Of a DNA stretch of 64,000 nucleotides, positions 33,207 through 45,469 are shown in pieces; within the stretch, counting starts at the first letter, position 1, and every line of letters starts with the position of its first letter. The notes below the pieces were generated by a model. That model did no database searches, had not been told where the DNA came from, and was given only the letters and a program-made list of their open reading frames with translations. The stretch covers positions 91,137,736-91,201,735 of the forward strand of contig OW386289.2 of NCBI GenBank assembly GCA_936432065.2. The letters run 5' to 3'. The stretch is from Rutpela maculata. Its lineage: Eukaryota > Arthropoda > Insecta > Coleoptera > Cerambycidae. A program made the position numbers and the translations under genes.

Positions 33207-34189
33207 AGTACGGGAGGCAGCGCTGCATTTGAACAAGTCATTTCATACCGACTGAAAATCATAACAATAATAGTTTTCCCCTAATACATCAGCAATCTGA
33301 ACGTCAGCTACTCTGGTAGCGGTGGTGCTAATGGTGAAAGCATGTTAAAGTTGTTAAAAAATCGTTTTCCATCGGTTTCTTTGAATATCTCGAAATCTAT
33401 AAGTTCTATGGAAAACAACAATAAGAAGAAAAATGTTCGTTATGAGCTGTACCATAAAAGTACATAAACTATAATTCATTCCAATTATTATTATTAAAAA
33501 AAAATAAATAAATAAATAAATCACCAAGTATGTCTACATGTCATATTATGTTCTTACAAACCGGGCCTCAGTCGCTAGCTAGATAGCAGAGTGGGTAAGA
33601 CACTTTTTGAGTGATAATTTTTTTCAGTTTTCTTTTAATTAGCTAGGTCCGTGTGCACACATTTTTAATTTTATTTTAGTTTTTAAGTCTGTCTGTGACA
33701 GACAGGAGTACTAACTCATAAGACATCCGTCGTTAAGCCAAACCGGACCTGCCTCGCCCAGCCCCCCAATCACCACGGCACTGAGAGCCGTGGTTGTCTG
33801 GCTGGCTCCGGACAGGTTCCGGCGAGGTGCATAAATGTATATAAAACCTTTAATAAATTGATATTATTGTTGCTGGCACGTTTTATTCAGGGTACGGATG
33901 TCTCGAGTTCAAATCCTGCTCGCGAAATATATTTTTTTATTGTATCAGTGATATTAAAAGTTTTACAAAGCTGTATACATGGTAGTTGTTCAAATTAGGT
34001 TGGTTTTTCGAGTATGAAAATACTTTAGCATAATTTTTTTTTAACTTTAACATGCTGTCACCTCTAGCTCCACCGCGGGTGCGGCGACTGACGCTCATTT
34101 TGCTGATTATTGAATATTAATCAATTGATAAAAATGAAATTTATTCGGTATAAAATTCCTCGAAAAAATGCAGCGCTGCCTCCCGTACT
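33207..34189. mobile_element. Element with AGTACGGGAGGCAGCGCTGC inverted ends
   Basis: AGTACGGGAGGCAGCGCTGC at 33207-33226 is exactly mirrored at 34170-34189. Weaker inner matches follow (for example AGCATGTTAAAG near 33342 with TTTAACATGCTG near 34038). A clean target duplication was not found. The interior holds the split tRNA-like sequence. Confidence 0.75.
33571..33925 (+). other. tRNA-like sequence split by ~280 bp
   Basis: TAGCAGAGTGGGTAAGAC (from 33584) fits the RNA polymerase III A box, and GAGTTCAAATCC (33905-33916) fits the B box. They are about 320 bp apart instead of 30-60. TCGC at 33571 could pair with GCGA at 33922 as an acceptor stem. The most economical reading is a tRNA or SINE head interrupted by an insert of about 280 bp (roughly 33606-33890). 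The insert contains TATAAAACCTTTAATAAA (TATA-like and AATAAA words), so it may be a small retroelement fragment. Not a functional tRNA gene as it stands. Confidence 0.5.
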
Positions 34190-34309
34190 AAAACCTTTTA
34201 GCACTTGTGGACAATACCCGCAACTACGATTATGATTAGACGATTATAAGCTGGCAAGATCGGCAACTTGCCAGTTGAGCAAAATTTGGCGGTGACAGAA
34301 ATATCCCGA

Positions 34310-34735
34310 AAGTTTTCTCTATCTTTCTTTACGCTTCTAAAACATGGACCGTTAAGGAGACAGACCGACAGCGTATTGGTGCTTCCGAGATGAAGGTCTG
34401 GAGACGTTTGTTACCAATTCCCTGGACAGCTAATCGCACCAACCGTTAGATATTCTAAGAAATACGTCCCCCAAAGGGACTCTCAGCAGTGCACTCTCCT
34501 GAATCCTCTCCTGGTCGCATCAATGGGAGGAGGGGACAATATAGAACGACAGTTTAGAGAAAACCAGATGGTAAGAGGAGAAAAGGACGCCCTCCAAAAT
34601 GATGAGCTGATGTCAACAGGGAGCTGATGGGAAAGAGCTTTGGTGTGGCCGTGCGCCTAACATCCAACCGTGACAGATGGTGTGTTGCTGTCAGACGTGA
34701 TATACAGCAAGGCGAGACTATCTAGAATAATGGGT
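34310..34735 (+). pseudogene. LINE ORF2 C-terminal fragment (RTE/Jockey-like)
   Basis: The plus strand reads SIFLYASKTWTVKETDRQRI then GASEMKVWRRLLPIPWTANR, matching the LINE C-terminal block LLYGxETWTLxxxDxxRIxAFEMxxWRRxLxIPWTxxRTN. Downstream, after stops, RTPSK and NRDRWCVAVRRDIQQGE match the GRPPxRW and DRxxWRxLV ends. Only the non-catalytic tail remains. Confidence 0.75.
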
Positions 34736-35170
34736 CACAAAATGTACCAAGACGTTATGAACAGGAAGATTATTTCTAGAAACAAAATTTCAGACGTAGT
34801 TAATGGTTTGTTTGTTAAAATGTGGAAATTTAAAAGAATTGATGCAAGTGAGGTATCGTTCGAAAAGACGAAAAGTCTAAATGTAAGATTTCCTAAAATA
34901 CATTTTTTTAATTTTTTCTTAACATTAATTAGATATAGAATAGATATTTATTGGAGTAAATTTACAAGAAATCTATGTATCCACAAGTCAAAATTAATCA
35001 AGAAGTGTGCGTCTGACAAGAAAAACGCAAGAGACCGATTTCGTGTAGAAGTGACCAGGCTAATCAGAAATAATATCCACATGGAAAAATGTCAGTGGCG
35101 TATCACTTTTTTGGTAAAAAATGTCAGAGGACATGTTTGCAGGGACGCCACTGTTGGAGCGATAAAATAA
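34670..35170 (+). CDS. Unrecognised 166-codon open frame
   Basis: The longest unexplained frame in this area: basic, Lys/Arg/Ile-rich, with no signal peptide and no domain I recognise. Its first 60 bp overlap the LINE tail in a different frame. No promoter or splice context is evident. It could be part of an unknown transposable element or chance. Function not assigned. Confidence 0.15.
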   Translation: MTDGVLLSDVIYSKARLSRIMGHKMYQDVMNRKIISRNKISDVVNGLFVKMWKFKRIDASEVSFEKTKSLNVRFPKIHFFNFFLTLIRYRIDIYWSKFTRNLCIHKSKLIKKCASDKKNARDRFRVEVTRLIRNNIHMEKCQWRITFLVKNVRGHVCRDATVGAIK

Positions 35171-35789
35171 CTTTTCTAACTAAAATATGCGGTTTTATAT
35201 CGTATTATTATTAATACATACCAAAATTGAAAATAATATCTAAAGTACTTTCTGAGGTATTAAAAAATAACGAGTAAAAAAAATTAACAACTTGTAGCAA
35301 AAAATTTAAGGCGTTGCGGATATGTTCATATGAACTTTTCTTCATAAAATGACTTAGGAATCACCCCCTAAATATTGGCACGTCATTAAGGAACATAAAA
35401 TGTTCATTGTGGCTATGCTTCTTCCCCGTATTTCCGAAAGTGGTGAAAAAAACCTGAAATGTCAGCGACACCGAAAAAATTTAAGGTACAGTTTAGTGTC
35501 CTATCTATTGTTATCAAATTTAATTTATTAATAAAAGTCCTTATATCGCATCCTCATATGCAATGATAATTTTTCTTTATGTGTTAATATTCTAGTCATT
35601 TTCAGTTTCTAGATGATCCGTGCACTTGCTCTTACCCTCAACGGGCGAAATTTAGACATTTAATATTTGAAGAAGTGTTATTGATTTATTTTTGAAACGT
35701 AGGATATCTGTTTTTGGGATCGCTAATTACGAATCTGAAGTCAAAATTAAAAAATTCAAAATGGCGGCTCCAATATGTTGGATGGATTT
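34736..35789. other. No recognised gene apart from the open frame to 35170
   Basis: 35171-35789 is AT-rich; nothing recognised. Confidence 0.5.
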
Positions 35790-36351
35790 TTTTTCTAAAA
35801 CAAGTGTTTTAAATGGACAAATTGAGCATCCAGGTGATGCTATATATTAACGAAAAACAGCATTTTCGAAAAAAAAAAATTGGACAATTACGATAACAAA
35901 ATGGCGACGTTTCGTCAAAAAAAAAAAGAGTGAAAACGCACACTGCTTCGACCATAACTTCTTTATTTCTTATAATTGATACACAAACAAACAAAAAATC
36001 ATTATAAAGACTGATTATTCATCTTTAATTCTGTTCCTTAAAATTTTTGATGGAAGTGTCATATTTTCTAAGACATTTAAACTAAATACTTCCTCTATAA
36101 ACGTTCGGCCGCCATCTATAAACTTAAATATTTCTGAAACTATTAATCATACATAAATATATAGAAAAAACAAATTGATTTTCAGTTTATAAGCTTTATT
36201 TTTGATTTCCACATTTTTTTCGCTAAAACTAGTAGATATTTGTAAAGAAACAAAAATGTTACGTTTTTTCAAAAATTCCATTATAATTTAAAATGCGATT
36301 TTTTTCTAAGCCAAGTACTGTAAGCGGACAAAATATTTTGAGCGTCTAGAC

Positions 36352-37160
36352 CAGTGATTCCCAACAGGTGGTCCGCGAAATGTCACTGAGATATTCAATT
36401 ATTTTGTTTTGTATTGTACTTGTATTAAACTTGTGTTAATATCAAATTTCATTTTCATATACAGTGTGTCCCAGGATAGATGTAACAAGAGGTGTAATGG
36501 ACCAAAAATTTTGGAATTTTGGAATGGTATTTGGGGATTGAGTCCTGCTTGTTGTAAAACTAAAGTATACGAAAAATGACTTGATATGGTGTTCTACCGG
36601 GTGTTTTATAAGCAAAGATGTAAAAATCACCACTAATAAAGTACCTTTATTTTTCAAAATATGAAAAAATTCCACTAAGAAAAGTTATTTAGAATGCAAT
36701 TTTATACCTCTATACCAAATTTCAGGAATATAAAATTATTTTTTGAAACTTCCCATTTTATCAATAAATTAGTATTGCATTCTAAATAACTTTTCTTAGT
36801 GGAATTTTATTATATTTTGAAAAATAAAGGTACTTTATTAGTGGTGATTTTTACAACTTTGCTTATAAAACACCCTGTAGAACACCAAATCATTTTTGGT
36901 ATACTTTAGTTTTACAACAAGCAGGACTCAATCCCCAAATACCATTTCAAAATTTTTGGTCCATTACACCTCTTGTTACATCTATTCTGGGACACACTGT
37001 ATATGAACAGTTTCCACCTTTAAGTAAATTAGTTTAGTAAGTAATTTATGGTAGATTCTACATAATCTTCATTTTAAGAATTTAAGCTTTTAAGTTAAGG
37101 TCCTTGTCAGTATAGCGACCGATGAGGGGGTCCTTGAAAAAATCTTGTTGGGAACCACTG
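36352..37160. mobile_element. hAT-type MITE with 8-bp TSD GTCTAGAC
   Basis: Ends CAGTGATTCCCAACAGGTGG and TTGTTGGGAACCACTG. The first bases CAGTGxTTCCCAAC are the classic terminus of many hAT families. A perfect 8-bp duplication GTCTAGAC flanks it (36344-36351, 37161-37168). No transposase. It contains a palindrome of a different family (36454-37007). Confidence 0.93.
36454..37007. mobile_element. Palindrome nested in the hAT MITE
   Basis: The arms 36454-36690 and about 36775-37007 are nearly perfect reverse complements. Outer ends read TTCATATACAGTGTGTCCCA and TGGGACACACTGTATATGAA. Each arm also holds CGGGTGTTTTATAAGC or its complement GCTTATAAAACACCCTG. The terminal motif matches that of the palindrome at 28522-29114 although the arms do not. 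Confidence 0.85.
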
Positions 37161-37620
37161 GTCTAGACCATACAATACGTTAACGAAATACAGCTCGAAA
37201 TACAGTATATGAGAATATATGTTTTTAATTACTGACTATTTACATTAACACACTGGCAACTTTTTATTTAAACAAAAAATGTGAAGAAGCACATCGTTTC
37301 TGTCATAACTTTTTTGTACTTTATGCTACACAAATAGTCAAAAATCATTTGAAAGCCTAATTAATAGTCTATCATTTTGGTCGTTAGCATTATTGACGTA
37401 AATGCTAAAGTTTCTGAGATATTTCCCATTTAAACTAAGTGCTTCATCTTATAAACGTTCAGATGCCATCTTTATTCTTCTAGATCAGCGAGACTATTAA
37501 TTATACAGAAATTAGAAAAAAAAACTAAATACATTCTCAATTTAGTAGATTTCTTATTATTCTTCGCTCAATGTAATACTTTTCGAGTTATTTGAGGAAA
37601 ATCGTTTTGAAATGCCTCTT

Positions 37621-38660
37621 TTACAAGCTAAAATCCCAATTTGATTTTAGTCTTAAAGACTATCAATCTCGATATCAATTTATATGAAAAGTTGCCTAGA
37701 ATCTTTTCTTCTCAAAATTTGATTCTCTTTCAGTTCCCATGTTTTTGTTTTATTTTTAGATGCCACCCCCTCAACAGGGGTGGCCTATAAATTAGGAGGC
37801 CCCGCATAATATAGACACTTTCTTTGATGCATTTACCATTAAGTTACCGAAAATTAACGAAATATAATTAATAAATTCATATGTCATTATTCCGAAGTTA
37901 AAACTTCTAGTTACTGTACTAATATTCCATACAAAGGTTCTGAAAAGCTTATTTTTAAACAGTTTACAATTTTAGTTGTTGCAATCAGGCCAAGACTGTA
38001 TTAAGAGTGGAATAAAAATATGTCCAGAACTTGGAATAAAATTATTGCTATATTATATACTCTGTCAAATAATTAGAGAGTTATCCGCAGGTCATATCAG
38101 ATTTTTTCTAATAAAGTTTTATCTCAATGAAGTTGAATTTTACCGCCTAATAACACCTTTAACTACGGCCCTGCTCATTTTCACTTGATTAAGGTGTGTG
38201 TTGGCATTATCACGATTGAATATTTATTAAAGCCGCTACGAAAACATGCAATATGTGTCTTTAGACGCCATCATTCTATAAACAATCCAATAATGTATGC
38301 CATTTAAGCAAAACATTTGAAGAATCAGTATGCAGGCTGCAGATGTCCTAGACATAGTGAATCACATTTTAATTTGGTAATACATATCTCGTACCGACTA
38401 AGGAACGTGATCGTCTGGCTTACTGATATGGACAGAAGTGTCATCTTAATATTAATTATTATTTAGTTTCGCATTTAAACAAAGAACCGGTTTTTATTTT
38501 ATCTCTACGCGTTCAAAGTGCAAACCAATAAAGTTATGAAAGTGACTTTTCGAAAATTATGAAGTAACTTCTTTTAAAATCTTTTCAGAATCCACCTAGA
38601 AAAGAAATACTTTCCACGATATGATAAAAGAAATACTGCTTTCTGTTGTGCACATAAACT
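37621..38660. other. No recognisable gene
   Basis: AT-rich; frames up to 70 codons without motif. Confidence 0.55.
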
Positions 38661-38740
38661 AAAACCGCTGCCCAAGGAATCACTAGTTCCACATCTAGAT
38701 TTCCTATCCAAGTCTCTCACAACGAAAAAATATTCATAAA
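38661..38740 (+). repeat. Fragment of the 61-63 kb repeat
   Basis: AAAACCGCTGCCCAAGGAAT, then CACTAGTTCCACATCTAGAT and CCTATCCAAGTCTCTCACAA closely match the sequence around 61688-61750 and 62826-62890. Only this ~80-bp head is present. Confidence 0.8.
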
Positions 38741-41700
38741 AGCAATTTTTTTAAAAAATTTTACGAATATTAGCGTGGCGGCTTAACCCGGAAGAGAAGT
38801 GAATCTTGCATTACAAAAATTACATGTGAAACATGTTTACCCTTTCACAGTATGATATCAAATAATAGTAAGTAGTAGGTTATCCCTATTTATCCACATA
38901 TTAATCTTGTTTTATTCCTCACCTCGTCCCACCTTCCTTTAATTACCCTTAATTACCTTTAATTATTCAGTAATTACTCTTGCCCGCTAATTACCACTAA
39001 TTATCAGAATTTTTTTTCCGGGGCCTCAATTTTCAGGAAATAAACGAGAATATTGTCTCTATACCAATCAAGAAATGTTACGAGGTACTTCTATGCGATT
39101 TTTCGACAGGAGAAGAGGGGAAAGAGAGATATAGGGAAGAAAATAGAAGACAGAGAGAGAGAGAGAAATAGACAAGTGTTAGAATAGAAATGAAACAAGA
39201 GAGAGATAGATAATTGTTCCTTAATACCCCAAATAAAATATAATATTGGCTGGATCTTCATTTAATATTTGTATAATATACATAAATTGAAGCCGTAAAA
39301 ATAAAAAAAGGACCTATATTAAAATATTGGCATTTCTATATTGGCAATGTCTTTATTCTGAAAGAAAACTAACTCACCCAGTATATATGGCGCTGCATTA
39401 CAAAATTTTAAGTTTTCTGCATTTCAACATGCAAAAAGATAAACATCGCGATTCACAGCTTAGATTGCTTGCAAACCACGAAGTTGTAAACATTTATGAG
39501 ATCAAAATAAATTATTATTGGACGTATATTCTCAAGGTTTATTGAATTTCATTATCACACCAATGATTTTATTTATTTTCTACTTTATTTACACTACATT
39601 TTATAGTCGTATATGAATTCAGAAAACATTAGTAAGGAAAAGAACATTCTGAAAAGGTGTGTGCAAAATTAAAACCATAAATATATTATGTATTCTGAAG
39701 AAGGATGGGACATGGGGACAAACGGGCAAATGACCGTCGGCCGGTAGCTCTGGGGCCGGGCAGGGCCGGTCCGAGGTAAATAGGCATTTGTTCCGGTAGA
39801 TAAAAAACCCGACGGCCAAAAAAATTTAAACGGCAGCTCTTTTCCCTCCTTAGTCCTTACTTAGAACGAAAGAAGTCTCAGATGTGATTTTTCAGGTCGC
39901 TCTCTTAAAAACCCGGTCACTGCCAGATATCATTTATAAAAAGTTATTAACCCAGTAACCTAATTTTGCATGTTCGTCCCAAATTCTGCAAGTTTGCTTA
40001 AGATTTATCTATCTTTTTTTTGACTTCTGAAACTTTAGAATTATTTTCGTTTTTTTTTTTTTGTTGTTTAGAGTTTAGAGTTGTTTGTTTAGAGATGTTT
40101 ATGTAGACAATATTAGTCATAATTGTTATTGATTATTATTTATTGTTATACTGTTAAAATGTTTAAATTTTTTATTTCGTTCTTTGTTTTTCAATGTCCA
40201 TAAATATTAATAAAGAGTATGGATGTTTAGTGGCGTTTTTTAAAATATTACCAAGACGGTAGCAGTCTGCTTTAGACCGTGGTTGAGTCAGACTACGTGT
40301 TAGTACTTTGAACCTTTAAATAATTTTTGCAATTACATGAAAAAAAGGAAAATTTGTTTGACGAAACCTATTTTTCGAAGAAAATGTTTTTGCTACTCGA
40401 ATTTCTAACTTTCCATTTTAGAGCGTTTGACCTTGAAAAATACAAAATTTTCGTCTGCGGCACATTTTCTTCCCTTGGGTCTTCGACCAAAAATATATAT
40501 ATATATTCATCCCTGGGCCACTCAAATTTGAGGTTTTAGTTCCGTGCTTGATTGGACCGTTTCCCTAAAATTGCCAAGGCCGGTTGGACTGACTCCATTT
40601 GCCTGTTCTGGAGCTCTCAAATCTGCACAGATATAACGAAAATATGTATCCTTATGACAAACAAAAAATCATAATTTCAAGAGAGTAAACATATTATATT
40701 ACAGAGTGATATAAGTGCAGTGAATATTAAATATGAAGCGGAAAAACTGAGGCAGGAAGCCTTAGCAATTTTAATAATTAGAAGTTTCAATATCCAGTAA
40801 TGATGCAATCAATTATCGTTGACGAAACGCCTTAAAATTGAGGGTAAAATATCTTAACACCCGGCCTCCTGTTATTAAAACAATATATTTCATTATCCTA
40901 GGGGCCTCTATTTAGAATAACGATAACCCAAAATTGATCAAATTTTATCAAGGAGTAAAAAAGTTGTTATTGATTATTTCACTCATTAACGGGATAGCCA
41001 ATGAAAGCCCGTTTTTTTTTGACAACATTGCACCAATAAAATGTCATTATTAGTGGCAAACTAACCTAGATCGGCTTTTGGCAATACCACCACGAAGAAT
41101 TCATCGCTCTAATTTTTTTGTATCGACGCGTCGACAAATATCACAGTCATGATCCTTTACATCATGATCGCAGTAATATTTTGACATATATGTCATGTTT
41201 TGTTTCATGAAATGTTTTCCGCAAATATGTTCTCTCTTGCTTTCAAATTTTACCTATACATTTTTCTCTAGATTATTGCTTATTGTTAACGTAACTTGTA
41301 CATTGTGGTCTTGTATTATGTACGTAGTAATATAATGATAAACATAACATAAACACACCACATAAGTTGACAACTCCCAGTTTCAAAGGAAAGGCTGTCT
41401 GGAATATATAGGCTAGGGACAAGTCAAACACAAAATAATTATCATAACTAAAATTAAACAGAAATAAATACCAAGCAGGCAAATCAATTATTACATGTTA
41501 AACACACTGGCTCTGGAAACAAATATACTAAAAATGTACTTAAGCACGGTAACTCATCACAAAATAAGTTAAGAAAATCAAAACTATCCACTATACAACA
41601 TAATTCGTTGTACTTAATATTCTCTCTGCTTAAACAAGCAAACCTTAACCTAACCATCAAACTTCTTAAAACTAAATATTAAATAGGTAAATATAAATAT

Positions 41701-42267
41701 TAATGAACACTTTAATACAATAATTTTTCAATAATTCAGAGTACCTAGTACTCTGATGAAGGTACTATAACAATACTTTATTTGATATCGGCAACCTTAG
41801 AACGTAAAGTTGGGAAATTGGTAAAATGTGGTAGTGCTCTATGTCTTTACTCGTATTGTGATTGGTCGAAGCATGCCCGCGAACTCTTTACACTGAAGAC
41901 CAGTCTATGCATTACAATACCTATGATGATGTAAGGTATATTGTTTTTCTTGATTGTCATTACATTTAAAATATGGCGAATTCCGTGGACTTTAAGTTTC
42001 TGCAGCTGCATTTGATAAATAAATATGTATACCTACTTTGTTTTTTACTAGATGAGTCGCTTTGGAAATGCATTTCTATGTGACGTAAATGATGAAATTG
42101 AAAATAAAGGTCCGTAAATTTTAAAAAATGACAAGAAAGCGTCTGAAGGTAAATAATTACAAAACATAATATTAAAGATGTACTTGATGAATTATTTATT
42201 CGTGAAATATTCTCCCCAAATAGCACTCGGACTTTAAAATTTGATTTATAAATTTTTGCTCAAGCTA
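38741..42267. other. Long stretch without recognised genes
   Basis: AT-rich. I note an AATTACC-rich patch (38930-39000), a GA-rich run (39095-39205) and a GC-rich patch near 39730-39780. AGGCAAATCAATTATTACAT at 41477 recurs at 49003. No coding motif; frames up to 86 codons look random. Confidence 0.5.
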
Positions 42268-42400
42268 AGTTGCCAAAAGGCAATATAATTCGTGTAAATT
42301 GGCAGTTTATTATCAAAGATTAAATCCCTCGCGCTAAAGCACTCGAGATTTAATCAGATAATAAACTGTCAATTTACTCTCTTTATATTACCAGGTAACA
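42268..42400. repeat. Short palindromic element
   Basis: GCAGTTTATTATCAAAGATT at 42302 is mirrored by AATCAGATAATAAACTGTC ending about 42372. Around the centre, CCCTCGCGCTAAAGCACTCG separates the arms. The symmetry extends outward to GTTGCC and GGTAAC. Small palindromic MITE. Confidence 0.65.
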
Positions 42401-43785
42401 AAGCTTTCGAAAAGAATTAACCGATAAAATTCTAAGCACTAGTGATATTATATACGAATAACTGATTTTTCCACCCTTTGTTTAGGGATAAATATTTCAT
42501 GAGATAATTGAAAAAAAATTGTATGAAGATATGGTGTCATTTTTACCTAAAATGTACGCTTCGGAGAGATTGCCCACATGTTCTGGGACACTCTGTATAC
42601 AAATTTATGAGCTCACATTCGAGTTGAGATGAAATAATCTAAATTTTGTAATTCACAGAGACCTAAACTTCAAGTCATAAATTACTCAAATAATTAAAAT
42701 CTTGTGATTTTCAACATAATTTATCAAAATGAATTTTGTAACAAGTTAGGTACCTCGGCCTTAAATAATTTAGATTTACCATTATCATAAACTTTTTCGA
42801 AATCGTGTTTATATGTAAACATGAATTGGTTGTTTGCCAATACACGATACTTCAGTGACTTCCACAGATTCAAAATATTTCACCGTAAAAGTTTAACTAC
42901 TTTACTTTTTGTCCGAACTTATAAGAATAGATGTCAGGGAAAGTTCCGCAGGCGAATGTGTCAAGCAAACTTTTTGCAGTAAAATATTCCAGCAGGAACT
43001 TTTGCTGCCTCGAGGGAAGCTGTAGAAAACAAGCGAATAAATCGAAGCAAAAAATAGTTTTGTTTAGAGAAAAAAATTGAAAGTGAAAGCGAATGGCAAC
43101 TATCCTCCTAGATTGCGAGACAAATTTTATTTCTAGCAATCTCTCGAGCATATTTATAAAATATAGTTGAATATTGGATGCAGAATGAAATTCACGACAA
43201 ATGCACGAATCTGTCAGGCAGAATGCAGATCCCATGTTTATTAAACTAGACATTTTCTAAGATGAAGGAATATTTTGGCATACTGGTATAATTAATATGC
43301 ACAAACAGTTAGTACTGAAACACTCCGTACCTAGGTCCTGTGTTTTATAGTCCAGGAGAAAAATGTATAACATAAATCGTAATAGGTGATTTAGACAATC
43401 GAGGAGACGCTTAAGTGCCTGAGAACTATTTAAAATCCAGCTGAGCTAGCTTCTCGCTATCTTTCATATTTCTATCATATTTTTTCCAGCTATCCTCTGA
43501 TAGCTGACACTTGACTATCCACTATTGGCCATTATTGAAAACACAGAGATCTAGGAACCTTCAGGTTCTGTGTGATATTTAATCGTGGATGATTCAAAGA
43601 TCACTGGTCGCTTTCTAATAATGGATACGAATCAGAGGGAATGCGATAAGCTTGCCGTGTATACAGGTATATGTAAGGTAATTTAATAATTATTCTCGGA
43701 CAATTGCCAATTGCTCTTTGATTCAATTTCATATTGGTTTTCTTTTCTCTCTCTTTTATTCAAACACATGGCAATGCAAATATCA
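42401..43785. other. No recognisable gene
   Basis: Includes a 118-codon minus-strand frame (42897-43253) with several Cys and Phe residues but no motif; I cannot support it as a gene. CTGGGACACTCTGTATAC near 42584 matches the terminal motif of nearby palindromes and may be a solo end. Confidence 0.5.
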
Positions 43786-43793
43786 CCAAAAGT

Positions 43794-44956
43794 CAGTGGC
43801 GCAGCCAGAAAATTCGTCTGGGGGGGGCCAATACAACCGGCCTCCCCGGAGGTTGAGGAAAACTTTTCAGCAAATGGTTGAAAATGGATGTGTATAGATT
43901 CCTCTACTAGATAATATGGGCATTAATTACAAAATATTAATTTCAAGAGATAATTTGGATACTGCCTTTAGTCCCTTCAAATTAGTCAAGAAATCGCTGT
44001 TTTATGGAAAATCTTCCCACAGATGAGACCTGTAAGAAGTGAAGTATTTGGGTTACCTAATCATAATTTTCACCCCCCGCAGTTCTAAAAAATGGTGGTT
44101 TTTGATAAATATATACATATATATGAATTTTAGCGGTTTTTCGTCTTTTTCTCTATTTTGAAGAAAAACTATGCATTTTGGTGAAAAATATCAAGAGAGC
44201 ATAAAATTTCCTACAAATTTTGTTTCTACTATTTTTTTTCGAATTCCGCTTAGTTTCGCCGCTAGAGGGCACGAAAGAAATAAATATACAAATAAATTTT
44301 TGCGCCTTTTTTTTTAATTTTGAGCCAAAATTATGCATTTTTATGAAAAATTACGTGGGATTAGCAGGAAGTTGCAGAACATAAAATATATATGTTTTTA
44401 TGAAAAAAAAAACCTAGAAAACATTTAAAGGTAGTGAATTTTATGTTCTACAACTTTGATCTCATGTAATTTTTCATAAAAATGCATAATTTGGCTCAAA
44501 ATCTAAAAAAAGGCGCAAAAGTCTTATGTACACTTATTTCTTTCGCGCACTCTAGCGGCGAAACTAAGCGGAATTCGAAAAAGGTAGAGTTATAGTAAAG
44601 TTATAGAAAATTTTATGCTCTACTGCTTTGCTCTCTTGATATTTTTAACCCAAATGCATAGTTTTCCTCAAAATAGAGAAAAAGATGAAAAAACGCTAAA
44701 ATTCATATATATGTATATATTTCTCAAAAACCACCCTTTTTTTAGAACTGCGGGGGGTGAAAATCATGTTTAAACAACTCAAATACTTCACTTTCTATAG
44801 GTCTCATAACTGTGGGAAAATTTTCTTAAACATTTCCTAATTTGAAGGCACTATTTGTACTAATAGTGATATTGCTTCTTTATTTTTTCGGTCATCGAAG
44901 ATGGCTGGGGGGGGGGGGGGGGCGGGCCCCATGCCCCCCCCCCGGCTGCGCGCCTG
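43794..44956. mobile_element. hAT-type snapback MITE with 8-bp TSD CCAAAAGT
   Basis: Ends CAGTGGCGCAGCC and GGCTGCGCGCCTG. A perfect 8-bp duplication CCAAAAGT flanks it (43786-43793, 44957-44964). The two arms (to about 44390, and from about 44440) are reverse complements over most of their length, with diverged patches. Runs of G near the left end and G/C near the right end (about 44906-44942) are typical of this CAGTGGCG-type family in insects. No transposase. Confidence 0.92.
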
Positions 44957-45120
44957 CCAAAAGTAAACAACTTCATATCTTCGGTTGGACAATTACTGTG
45001 GTACCTTTTCATTACTGTTCTATTTCATTATTACAACCAATCATATTTAAAATTAACACACATATTGGCATACTGTTTTTTTTCAACTATTTTATTTTTT
45101 TATTAAGGATATGATTTTGT

Positions 45121-45469
45121 AGAGTGAGAAATATGCGTTTATTTTAGGTTTATTACAAATATTTAAAAAATCATAAATGGTATAACCTTTAAAATAGTTT
45201 CAAATATTTCCCATTGCTACAACCATATACAGTTTTTATCATAAATTTTGTATACAGTTAAAATAATCATAATAATGAAATTAGGAACTATTTTCATTGA
45301 CAAACTACAGCATTCAAGTAGAACAGAAATTTACAATAAAAAATATATATAGTTGTATTCGTTAGAACAATAGCAAGTATCTAAAACAGTTTTAAAGATT
45401 ATACTATGTTTGGTTTTTTAAATATTTATAATAAATCGAAAATAAACGCATAGTTCCCTCTCTCTCTGC
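45121..45469. repeat. MITE-like inverted repeat, ~75-bp ends
   Basis: ATGCGTTTATTTTAGGTTTA (45133) is mirrored by TAAATCGAAAATAAACGCAT (about 45432-45451). The match continues inward over TATTTAAAAAA and TATAACCTTTAAAA. The interior is AT-rich, without frames. Possible short non-autonomous DNA element. Confidence 0.7.

Larger units (their letters stand above)
35790..37620 (+). repeat. Two diverged tandem units, second split by hAT element
   Basis: Unit A (about 35790-36295) and unit B (about 36298-37620, minus the insertion 36352-37168) share, in order: AGxGGACAAA, TTAACGAAA, CATAACTTxTTT, a 'TTTCTGAxAxATTT' block, ATAAACGTTC followed by GCCATCT, and GACTATTAATxATACA. Divergence is large, so this duplication is old; the hAT insertion is younger. 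Confidence 0.6.

Noticed and set aside
42897..43253. 118-codon minus frame with several Cys
   Set aside because: No recognised domain, no splice or promoter context, composition close to surroundings.
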